Shown piece by piece: positions 33,343 to 40,537 of a DNA stretch of 64,000 bases (within the stretch, counting starts at the first letter, position 1; each line of letters opens with the position of its first letter). The stretch is from CAYONZ01 sp964405465 (GTDB lineage: Bacteria; Bdellovibrionota; Bdellovibrionia; Bdellovibrionales; JAMPXM01), in the NCBI GenBank assembly GCA_964405465.1, contig CAYONZ010000019.1, positions 1 to 64,000 on the forward strand, given 5' to 3'. Both the position numbers and the translations under genes were made by a program. Under the pieces are notes generated by a model. It was not told the DNA's origin, did not search any database, and saw only the letters and a list, made by a program, of their open reading frames with translations.

Positions 33343-33909
33343 ATGAAATGTCTTAAGAGATTTTTACTCTTGGCTTTAACAATCACTGCAACCTCAAGTT
33401 TCGCCGCTGATGACCAAAAGGGATGGGTCGGTGCGGGACTCGGTCTAAGCATTCCAAACCAAGACAACACTTCAACTCGGGGAATCTACGGTATCACCGC
33501 TGGTGCTAAATTGGGTTCTGAGATTGGCCTTGGTGGATACTACTTTGCGTCCTCCAAAGCTGAGTCTTCAAACGGTGTCAGCTTTGATTTCAATTATTCA
33601 TTGATAGGCGCGGAGTTGACCTATCAATTTGAAGGCGAAGCAAAAGGCGTTTATTTTGGTGGCCGTTTGGGTATCAGCAGAGTGGAAAATAAGCCTTCCA
33701 CTAGCACCACAACCTATAGCGCGAGTCCATTTCACTACGGTGCGGTGGTCGGCTACAACCATTTCATCAACTCCAACTTCTCACTGGGCGGAGATGCTTC
33801 TTACATGATGGTTGACCATTCAACCGCCACAGTGGCTGGCGTTCAGACAGACGTGAACAAGTCATTTGGCATGATCAACCTGATGTTTGCTGGTAAATTT
33901 TGGTTCTAA
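33343..33909 (+). CDS. Predicted outer-membrane beta-barrel protein (OmpA/OmpX-like pattern)
   Basis: A 188-residue exported protein; ATG 33343 is set by AAGGAG five bases upstream and by the signal MKCLKRFLLLALTITATSSF with cleavage near SFA. An upstream in-frame ATG at 33232 has neither. The mature part shows about eight alternating strands with glycine and aromatic girdles (GWVGAGLGLSI, VYFGGRLGISRVE, NFSLGGDASYMMVD) and ends AGKFWF, with terminal Phe typical for outer-membrane barrels. It resembles small eight-strand barrels, but a specific family is not claimed. A hairpin at 33917-33953 follows the stop. Confidence 0.8.
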   Translation: MKCLKRFLLLALTITATSSFAADDQKGWVGAGLGLSIPNQDNTSTRGIYGITAGAKLGSEIGLGGYYFASSKAESSNGVSFDFNYSLIGAELTYQFEGEAKGVYFGGRLGISRVENKPSTSTTTYSASPFHYGAVVGYNHFINSNFSLGGDASYMMVDHSTATVAGVQTDVNKSFGMINLMFAGKFWF

Positions 33910-33916
33910 AATCAGA

Positions 33917-33953
33917 TGCGCCCAACGACATTTTCATATTTGTCGAGGGCGCA
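33917..33953 (+). terminator. Stem-loop after the barrel gene
   Basis: TGCGCCC (33917-33923) pairs with GGGCGCA (33947-33953), and CGACA with TGTCG inside it, separated by a small asymmetric internal loop. The stem starts eight bases after the stop. The following sequence CTTTCC is only weakly T-rich, so termination strength is uncertain. Confidence 0.55.
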
Positions 33954-34088
33954 CTTTCCAATTCACTGTCAACCGATTTTAATTCTCCAAGCTGTTTGTC
34001 TAGCTTCAGATTGATTCGCTATTCTTTCGAGGAGAGATGATTATAATATCTTTAAGCATTCATACTACGACTTCGAAGGTGAGAAGAT

Positions 34089-35072
34089 TTGAGCGGCTTA
34101 AAGAATCTAAAAAAAGGTGAAATTCTTTTTAAGGAAGGCGACGAATCGGACGCGATGTACGTCATCAAAACTGGAAAGATCGCAATCACCAAAGCGAAAG
34201 GCTCATCTGAGATCACACTCGCCGAACTCGGACCTGGCGATATGATGGGAGAAATGGCATTTTTTGACAATAAACCACGCAGCGCTGGGGCCCGAGCCTT
34301 AGTTGACACTGCCGTGATTGAATTGCCTTTCAAATCTCTCAATGCACAATTCAAAACTTTTCCCGAGTGGCTGAAGGCGATAGTCCGCACCGTCAACAAT
34401 CACCTTCGTAATGCCAATCAAAAAATCAAAAATTTAGAACGTGCCGCTGACGAAGACACACTAGTATTCCCCCCCCATACCATCACCCGCCTTATTGGAA
34501 TCTTGGCAATGGTGGGACATCGCTTTGGCGAAAAAGAAGGCGATGTGACTGTGGTTCCTGCTGGAACACTTCGTAGATATACAATTCAAATTTTTCAGCA
34601 ACCCACCAACAAAATGCAAACTATGATGGATGCCTTATCCGGGCTAGGACACATGAAAGTTGAGGATCTAGGGGAAGGTCGCCAGAAGATAACCATAAAT
34701 AGCGTAGATTTCTTTTTTAGCTTTGTGGACTTCTACAATGATTATCTTTTTAAAGACGAATCTAAACGAACAACCATCGAGGAAAAGGAATTAAAACCGC
34801 TTCGCGCCTTGCTGTTTTATGGAGCCAAGGTTTTACCTGATGAAAAAGGCATTGTGCGGGTCAACCTAACTCAAATGCAAAACGATTCAATGCGCGATTT
34901 GAATTACCTATTCAGCACAGATGACGTTAATTCGCTGATGGAAAAAAAAGTTGTCATGGAAAAACTCTCTGAAGAGGGCAAGATCATTTTACCATTTGAG
35001 CTGAAAGAACTCCAGCGCATCACCCCGTATTGGGAAATCGTTCATGCACTTAAAAAATTCACTCGCGAATAG
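34089..35072 (+). CDS. Cyclic-nucleotide-binding-domain protein with unusual C-terminus
   Basis: A 327-residue soluble protein. Residues 1 to about 115 are a Crp-type cNMP-binding domain: KKGEILFKEGDESDAMYVI, and the phosphate-binding cassette GEMAFFDNKPRSAGARA, where the Arg normally holds the cyclic phosphate. The usual Crp helix-turn-helix does not follow. Instead two modules of about 85 residues (about 138-232 and 246-326) look related, each starting with a hydrophobic helix followed by a charged strand and ending in aromatic helices (FFFSFVDFYNDYLF; YWEIVHALKKF). The start is TTG 34089, preceded by AAGGTGAG. It may be an effector of a nucleotide second messenger; DNA binding is not shown. 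Confidence 0.78.
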   Translation: MSGLKNLKKGEILFKEGDESDAMYVIKTGKIAITKAKGSSEITLAELGPGDMMGEMAFFDNKPRSAGARALVDTAVIELPFKSLNAQFKTFPEWLKAIVRTVNNHLRNANQKIKNLERAADEDTLVFPPHTITRLIGILAMVGHRFGEKEGDVTVVPAGTLRRYTIQIFQQPTNKMQTMMDALSGLGHMKVEDLGEGRQKITINSVDFFFSFVDFYNDYLFKDESKRTTIEEKELKPLRALLFYGAKVLPDEKGIVRVNLTQMQNDSMRDLNYLFSTDDVNSLMEKKVVMEKLSEEGKIILPFELKELQRITPYWEIVHALKKFTRE

Positions 35073-35162
35073 ATCTTGAACGCACACATCAATCAAGCCA
35101 ATCAATAGACACAACGCAAACAATTGAAATGATTCAAACCTTTGAAAACTCTAGAATAAAGA

Positions 35163-36653
35163 CTATGCCTCAAAACCAACAGTCTCTCGACAGCGGTAAG
35201 GAAGGTGTTCATCATCTAAACGCTCAACATCCTCTCGGCCAACTGTATATACCCGCAACGCATTGGTCTTTCCCCCCTCGAGTACAGGTACACCGAGGGT
35301 AAGAATAACCTTCTCTCCCGTTTTAACGAGTCCATATTTCAACAGCATCTCTTCAATCTGTGCCATTGCTTCATCAGAGGAATTATACGGATTAATCTGC
35401 AGCGTTTGAATCCCCCAAACCAATTCCAGTCTGTTAAGTGTTGAAAGAATATGAGTCACAGCAATAATTCGAGCCTTTGGACGAAAGCCAGCAATTATAG
35501 TCGCGGTTTTGCCTGTCGTTGTAAGACACACAATCGCCGTAGCATTGAGTTTTAAAGCCGAGAGACAGGCGCTGGCACCAATAGCTTCAGGCACATTGAA
35601 GTACTCGGAGTCCATGGTCATATTATAAAAATAATCTCCGGTACGCTCCACTTCGCAAATAATTTCATGCATAGTCTTAATGCAAACAAACGGATGCTTT
35701 CCACTTGCTGATTCCGCCGAAAGCATGAGTGCATCCGAGCCATCCAAAACTGCATTGGCGACATCGGTAATTTCGGCACGTGTCGGTCTAGGGTTTTCGA
35801 CCATGCTATCCAGCATTTGCGTTGCAGTTATCACTGGACGACCAATCTTGTTACAGTAGTCCACAATCCGTTTTTGGATTCCGGGCAACATTGTTTGCCC
35901 AACCTCTACAGCAAGATCACCTCTTGCAACCATGACGGCATCACTTAAATTGATGATTTCTTCGAGGTTATCAATAGCCTCTAACATTTCGATTTTTGAA
36001 ACTATTCGGGTGTTTGGATTCTTTTTCTTAATCAACTCTCGAAGTCTTCGAATATCATCACCACGCCGAACAAAACTCAGAGCGATATAATCTACGTTCT
36101 GATCCAATCCGAACTCCAGGTCGGCAAGATCTTTTTCAGTCAAACAATCCACACTTAAAAATGCACCAGGAACATTCATCCCTTTTCGGTCCTTGAGCAG
36201 ACCGCCATAGATGACTTCGCAGTCGATTTCAGTCCCTCGAATGTTCTCGACTCGCAATTCAAGCAGACCATCATCAAGCAAAATCTTGGTACCAACCTGA
36301 CAAGATGCCACTAATTGAGTGAAGTCAGATGGTATCAAGCCCGGACGACCCAAAACCTTATCAACAGTCACTACCAACTTTTCGCCAGGTTTTATTTCGA
36401 TCGAACCATTTTCAAATCTTCCGACACGAATTTTGGGTCCCTGCAAATCTTGCAGAATCGTCACCGGCGCTTGCAGCTCCCGAGAAAGTTCTCGAAGATT
36501 TTTTATTACCTCTAAGTGCGCTTCATGAGTGCCATGGCTAAAGTTCAATCTTGCGACGTTCATGCCAGACAAAATTGCCTTACGCAGATTTTCTTTGGAC
36601 TGCGTAGCGGGTCCAATTGTCGCGACAATTTTTACTCGCCGATCTGCAAGCAT
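35163..36653 (-). CDS. pyk: Pyruvate kinase
   Basis: A 496-residue glycolytic enzyme converting phosphoenolpyruvate and ADP to pyruvate and ATP. N-terminal KIVATIGPATQSKENL and SGMNVARLNFSHGTH, the catalytic block IVSKIEMLEAIDNL with its Lys, MVARGDLAVE, and PVITATQMLDSM are all present. The C-terminal domain, with its allosteric sugar-phosphate pocket in other members, is intact in length. The gene follows the coiled-coil gene by five bases, so both are likely on one mRNA. Regulation by an effector such as fructose-1,6-bisphosphate or AMP cannot be read from sequence. Confidence 0.96.
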   Translation of the reverse strand: MLADRRVKIVATIGPATQSKENLRKAILSGMNVARLNFSHGTHEAHLEVIKNLRELSRELQAPVTILQDLQGPKIRVGRFENGSIEIKPGEKLVVTVDKVLGRPGLIPSDFTQLVASCQVGTKILLDDGLLELRVENIRGTEIDCEVIYGGLLKDRKGMNVPGAFLSVDCLTEKDLADLEFGLDQNVDYIALSFVRRGDDIRRLRELIKKKNPNTRIVSKIEMLEAIDNLEEIINLSDAVMVARGDLAVEVGQTMLPGIQKRIVDYCNKIGRPVITATQMLDSMVENPRPTRAEITDVANAVLDGSDALMLSAESASGKHPFVCIKTMHEIICEVERTGDYFYNMTMDSEYFNVPEAIGASACLSALKLNATAIVCLTTTGKTATIIAGFRPKARIIAVTHILSTLNRLELVWGIQTLQINPYNSSDEAMAQIEEMLLKYGLVKTGEKVILTLGVPVLEGGKTNALRVYTVGREDVERLDDEHLPYRCRETVGFEA

Positions 36654-36658
36654 TTTAC

Positions 36659-38329
36659 TTATCCCTCACGATTCTTCGTCAAATTTTCTAAGGCCTCTTG
36701 ATGCTTTCTTTGTAGATCTTGAATATCTCGCTTATGTGAATCTTCCTGTTTAGCAAGCCGATAGTTATACTGCGAGACTTGAGACTGAATGTCGACGTTG
36801 GCCTTCTTCTCAGTTTCTTTAAGGCGACGCTCACTTTGCGCCATATAGTCTTTCATTTCTTTACGATGCATTTCTTTTAATTCAGTGATCTGCCTTTCAT
36901 ATTTGACAGTTTGATTGCCAAGCTGTTCCTGAAATTTTGTGTCATTTGCCTGGGCCCTTTTTTCGAAACTTTCAAAGAGACGATTTGTGTCTTCTTTGTG
37001 CTGAACTCGCAGATCATTCAAAGTGTTTTCAAAATTTTCTTTCATCGCTTTTGATGCATTTTCAAAATAGGCTCTCATTTTTTCTCTTTCAATTTCATCA
37101 AATCCCTTCAGACGGCTAAATCGCGTATCGTTCACTGACTCCAAGTGTTGCTTTTCTTTTTGATTGTCCATATTCAACCTATTCACCCTCTCATCCGACC
37201 GAACCGAATCCATTGCAATTTTCTCTTGATAGAACTGATTTGTCGTGGACACTAGTTTTTCATTCTTTTCATTCAGTCTTGAAATTTCTGTTGCTGTTTT
37301 CTTATTAAATGCTCCCAACATTTCATCTTTTTCTTTTTGAAGTGCATCGACATTGGCTTGAAAAGAATCTTTGGCATTTTGCAACTCAATACTCTTCGAC
37401 TGTTTAGCACGAAGATCATCTCTGACTTTGTCCTTCTTAAACTTAGCCAAATCAGCTTCAGCGACACGAACCCGGGTATCAACCCGCCCATTCGCGGTTT
37501 CATAGAGATATTCTCGTGCGTTTTCTAAGCCTTGTTTCTCTTTATCAAGTGCCTTATTATAATTTTCTTTATTTTGAGTGATGGCGTGATCAAAGCCTTT
37601 TCGCTCCATGTCTTGGGCAGCCTTGTGATCCAAACGTTCGTCTTCTAGATTGATTTTAAAATTCTGACCTAATTTTTCAATTCGACTCTCGTAGGTATGC
37701 GCCAAATCTCTTTGCTCTAGATCTTTGGACCTCTTCAATTGATTGTAGTGTTCCTGCCCCTGAGTTAAACGACTATCCCGATCCTTAACCAAAGAATAGA
37801 TTTCTTCTTTATGATTGTCATTGAGTTTACGTTTTACATCAGTCGTTTGCTTCTGAATCTCACTTCGGTAGAGATCGCTGAGATCTTCCATTTGTTTATC
37901 TTTTTGCTGCAAGGCCTGCTCGTATTCTTGCTTTACTGCTTTCTGCTGTCGTTCACTTTGAGCGTTTACCTGCTCAATCTCATTCCGCAATGCCTCAGTT
38001 CGGCGGTCGCTTCTTCCTTCTGTCTCCTGCGCTTTAAGCATCATCTGCTTTTGATACATGTCACGCAGTTCATCCATTTCTCGTTGGTATTTTACATCGT
38101 GACGATTCAATACCTCTTGGCTCTTCTCTTTGAGTTCAGCCAATTCTTCATCATGCGCTTTTTTGAGCTTTTCAATTTCAGTCTGATGAGCCTCAGTTAA
38201 ACGTCGAATCTCCTGGCTATGTTTCTTGACAGTCTCACCTTCTTTTTGCTGATAATTTTCACGAGTGCGGCGAATTTTGTCGTCTTGTGAATTTCGATCA
38301 GATGCTGACGAGGGTCCTACTGAAGACAT
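36659..38329 (-). CDS. Long coiled-coil protein, unknown function
   Basis: A 556-residue protein that is almost entirely charged coiled coil: Glu, Lys, Arg, Gln and Asn in heptad-like order from about residue 20 to the C-terminus, with few prolines or glycines. It has no signal peptide or membrane segment, so it should be cytoplasmic. GGAGGAG precedes the ATG at 38329. No domain is recognisable. Several short segments recur loosely (EQVNAQSERQQKAVKQEYE; ERQITELKEMHRKEMKDY). It is cotranscribed with pyk, five bases apart. It could scaffold or form filaments; that is only a structural guess. Confidence 0.72.
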   Translation of the reverse strand: MSSVGPSSASDRNSQDDKIRRTRENYQQKEGETVKKHSQEIRRLTEAHQTEIEKLKKAHDEELAELKEKSQEVLNRHDVKYQREMDELRDMYQKQMMLKAQETEGRSDRRTEALRNEIEQVNAQSERQQKAVKQEYEQALQQKDKQMEDLSDLYRSEIQKQTTDVKRKLNDNHKEEIYSLVKDRDSRLTQGQEHYNQLKRSKDLEQRDLAHTYESRIEKLGQNFKINLEDERLDHKAAQDMERKGFDHAITQNKENYNKALDKEKQGLENAREYLYETANGRVDTRVRVAEADLAKFKKDKVRDDLRAKQSKSIELQNAKDSFQANVDALQKEKDEMLGAFNKKTATEISRLNEKNEKLVSTTNQFYQEKIAMDSVRSDERVNRLNMDNQKEKQHLESVNDTRFSRLKGFDEIEREKMRAYFENASKAMKENFENTLNDLRVQHKEDTNRLFESFEKRAQANDTKFQEQLGNQTVKYERQITELKEMHRKEMKDYMAQSERRLKETEKKANVDIQSQVSQYNYRLAKQEDSHKRDIQDLQRKHQEALENLTKNREG

Positions 38330-38360
38330 TGTTCTCCTCCATGAGACTAATGTTCAAAAC

Positions 38361-38381
38361 CGAAAGCACTCCTTGCTTTCG
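38361..38381 (-). terminator. 8-bp hairpin in the FecR/coiled-coil gap
   Basis: CGAAAGCA (38361-38368) pairs with TGCTTTCG (38374-38381). On the minus strand the stem is followed by GGTTTTGAAC, a short T run, so a weak terminator after the FecR gene or a leader hairpin for the coiled-coil gene are both possible. Confidence 0.45.
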
Positions 38382-38474
38382 AAAATGACCTTTATGGCTC
38401 CGACTAATTTCTAGTCGCAACCTAGATCACGATACTTCATTCTATCATGGATGCCGTCTACCCTTCGAAAGGAA

Positions 38475-39296
38475 TCACTCTGACTTAGTTAAATCCACAC
38501 TTTCGTCATATAGGGTTTTTCGCCGAAAGAGCTCACGCAACCCTCGCCGATAGGCCTGCTGCTTAAGCCGTCTGTCTTGTTCTAGTTTTTCTGCTCGCTC
38601 AATAGACGCGAGTCTACGTTCAACCACTTCTTTATGGTAATTTGCATTTGCCTCGACAGCCTGATGCCAACGCAATGAGAGCGCACGCACTTCTTGGGTA
38701 AAATCACTCTTGCTTCCGCGAAAAACCCTGGCCCAAGAACTCACAACTTGTTTAAACGGAATCGGCAATGGACTGCCGACGATGGCTCGCCCATTTGCGC
38801 CGACGGTGGACACCCAATTCTCTTCACCTGGATCTATTCGCAACCCCGTAACCTCACCGAGCGGGCGAACTTGGACAAATCCTTTTAGACTTTGAACATG
38901 CACTCGCTGCGATCGCCCTGACGCTCTTTCCTTGGCTGAGTCTTTCATGACGCGAAAAAATCCAACTGACTCCACTACTCCATACTCAACAGAGACTTTT
39001 TGCCTGGATTCGGCCAAAACCCAAACCCCTCCCCGTACAAGTGAGATGCCGCCATTGTCATCAATACGCACGACAGAGTCTTCATCCAAATCAATCGTGT
39101 TCTTATTAAGTTCAATTCGAACTGTCTCACCAATTGATGAACGAACAATACATCCCTTGGAGAGATTGACCAAACACCCTTCTGGCATTTGAAATCCGCT
39201 GCCTGAAACAAAGCTCATCACCTGTTTGGCATGCACCCGAATGGTCACGACAGAAAAAAAGATGAAAATAAAAACTCGCAAAAATCGCCCGATCAT
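38475..39296 (-). CDS. Exported FecR-domain protein
   Basis: A 273-residue protein with a signal peptide (RVFIFIFFSVVTIRVHA, cleavage near VHA). Beta-strand repeats typical of a FecR domain follow: VRSSIGETVRIELN, EDSVVRIDDNGGISLVRG, VVESVGFFRVMKD, VQSLKGFVQVRPLG. The last 90 residues are a basic helical or coiled stretch (RRLASIERAEKLEQDRRLKQ). Classic FecR is an inner-membrane sigma regulator; this one has no sigma factor or TonB receptor beside it and looks periplasmic. Its ATG overlaps the TGA of the preceding TPR gene by four bases, so the two are coupled. FecR domains elsewhere may bind envelope ligands. Confidence 0.75.
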   Translation of the reverse strand: MIGRFLRVFIFIFFSVVTIRVHAKQVMSFVSGSGFQMPEGCLVNLSKGCIVRSSIGETVRIELNKNTIDLDEDSVVRIDDNGGISLVRGGVWVLAESRQKVSVEYGVVESVGFFRVMKDSAKERASGRSQRVHVQSLKGFVQVRPLGEVTGLRIDPGEENWVSTVGANGRAIVGSPLPIPFKQVVSSWARVFRGSKSDFTQEVRALSLRWHQAVEANANYHKEVVERRLASIERAEKLEQDRRLKQQAYRRGLRELFRRKTLYDESVDLTKSE

Positions 39297-39976
39297 AACT
39301 CAACTCGAGTCAAGGAAAGCTTTGCTTGCCGCTGAAGATCTGGATTCACATAGGTCAACAAAATGGCCTTGTAAACTTCCGCCGCATCTTCTGGGCGATC
39401 CCGCAATTGGTAGATTTGCGCTAGCCTCAACATAGAGAAGCCTGTTAGTTCATTGTCTGGAAACAAACTCACCATTTCATCAATCACTTCCAAACATCGC
39501 TCGAAATCCTTGGTTTGAAAGAGACTTTCAACCAAAAGAAAGTGTGCTTCGACAAAATGCCAGCTCTCCGGATGCTTTTTAATTAAGAATGTAAACCGCA
39601 CACTCGCACGCTCAAAATATCCCTCTAAAAATTCGCGTCGCGCTTTTTCAAAGAGAGAACTTGCTCTCTCAAACTCAACCCCATACCCAGAGGAAGAGGA
39701 AAGCGAGGCTAAATTGCGCAATTGGTATTCTTGATTTCGCGGAAGATTTTTCTTCAAAGTCTCAGGCAAAAGTGTGGCAACCTGCTGCCTATAGGATTGA
39801 AACTGGTACTCAGCAACCTGACTCTTTAGCTCTTCTTGCTTCTTTTCTTCCTCAAGGCGCTCCACCTGAACTTGCAGCACTTCAACACCCGAAAGTCGAT
39901 ATCGAATATACGAATACACCTGCAAAAACACAGTCACCAGCACCAGGCAGAATGCGACAAAAGAGGAGCGTTTCAT
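39293..39976 (-). CDS. Membrane-anchored TPR protein
   Basis: A 227-residue protein with one N-terminal hydrophobic helix (FVAFCLVLVTVFLQVYSY), a Glu/Gln-rich coiled segment (VERLEEEKKQEELKSQV) and three tetratricopeptide-like repeats (for example ASSLFEKARREFLEGYFERA, then AHFLLVESLFQTKDFE). It resembles the periplasmic YbgF/CpoB plan of coiled coil plus TPR, but is not the tol-pal member, since no tol gene adjoins. ATG 39976 is preferred to a TTG at 39979. It overlaps the FecR gene downstream. The pair probably acts together in the envelope. Confidence 0.7.
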   Translation of the reverse strand: MKRSSFVAFCLVLVTVFLQVYSYIRYRLSGVEVLQVQVERLEEEKKQEELKSQVAEYQFQSYRQQVATLLPETLKKNLPRNQEYQLRNLASLSSSSGYGVEFERASSLFEKARREFLEGYFERASVRFTFLIKKHPESWHFVEAHFLLVESLFQTKDFERCLEVIDEMVSLFPDNELTGFSMLRLAQIYQLRDRPEDAAEVYKAILLTYVNPDLQRQAKLSLTRVEL

Positions 39977-40209
39977 CAAAACTTCTATCGGCCATCGAAC
40001 CCAGATTCTTTAGGAAAACGCCTCAAACTGAAACACCCGCAGGAAAACCTGGACCTCAGTCAACTATTTTTAGTTAATTTGCACATAGCCGCAAGTGTGC
40101 GAAAATTGGCCAGCCATTTGGATCAAATTTTAAAACTCTTGACCAAGGATTTGACCTCCCATTAGGTTTGAAAACTCAAATTCACTCAATGGTGTGGGGG
40201 CAACTGAAA

Positions 40210-40485
40210 GTGAACAAAGCAGAACTTATTGAACGCCTATCAAAAAAGACAGCTCTAACAAAAACTCAATCTGAGGCCGTTCTAGATGCAGCAATCTCAA
40301 TCATTTCCGAAGCTGTTTCAGAAGGAGAAGAAGTAAAACTAGTTGGATTTGGCACCTTCTCTCTTTCCAGTCGCAAGGGCCGACTTGGCATGAACCCCAA
40401 AACTGGAAAAAAAATTGAAATACCACCATCCACCGTTCCCAAGTTCAAGGCGGGAAAAGACTTTAAATCTTTGGTCGCACGTTAG
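40210..40485 (+). CDS. HU/IHF-family DNA-binding protein
   Basis: A 91-residue nucleoid protein of the HU/IHF fold, normal length. From VNKAELIERLSKKTALTKTQ through LVGFGTFSLSSRKGRLGMNP to the C-terminal helix FKAGKDFKSLVAR the match is complete; the conserved GFGxF and R-x-x-R-x-x-NP of the DNA-bending arm are present. GTG 40210 is chosen since HU proteins begin with NKAELI; an ATG seven codons upstream would add residues unlike the family. It may be HupB or an IHF subunit; the sequence favours HU. The gene stands alone, convergent with the GYF gene. Confidence 0.93.
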   Translation: MNKAELIERLSKKTALTKTQSEAVLDAAISIISEAVSEGEEVKLVGFGTFSLSSRKGRLGMNPKTGKKIEIPPSTVPKFKAGKDFKSLVAR

Positions 40486-40537
40486 GCTAAAGCAAAACGT
40501 ACAAAGTAAATGACGAACCTGCACCAAGCCGTTCGAA

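Noticed and set aside
37811..38200. 129-residue hydrophobic plus-strand frame opposite the coiled-coil gene
   Set aside because: The hydrophobic composition is what antisense of a Glu/Lys-rich coiled coil produces; not evidence of a membrane protein.
38475..39296. FecR protein as anti-sigma factor
   Set aside because: No sigma factor or TonB receptor is adjacent, and the protein has a cleavable signal rather than an inner-membrane anti-sigma layout.
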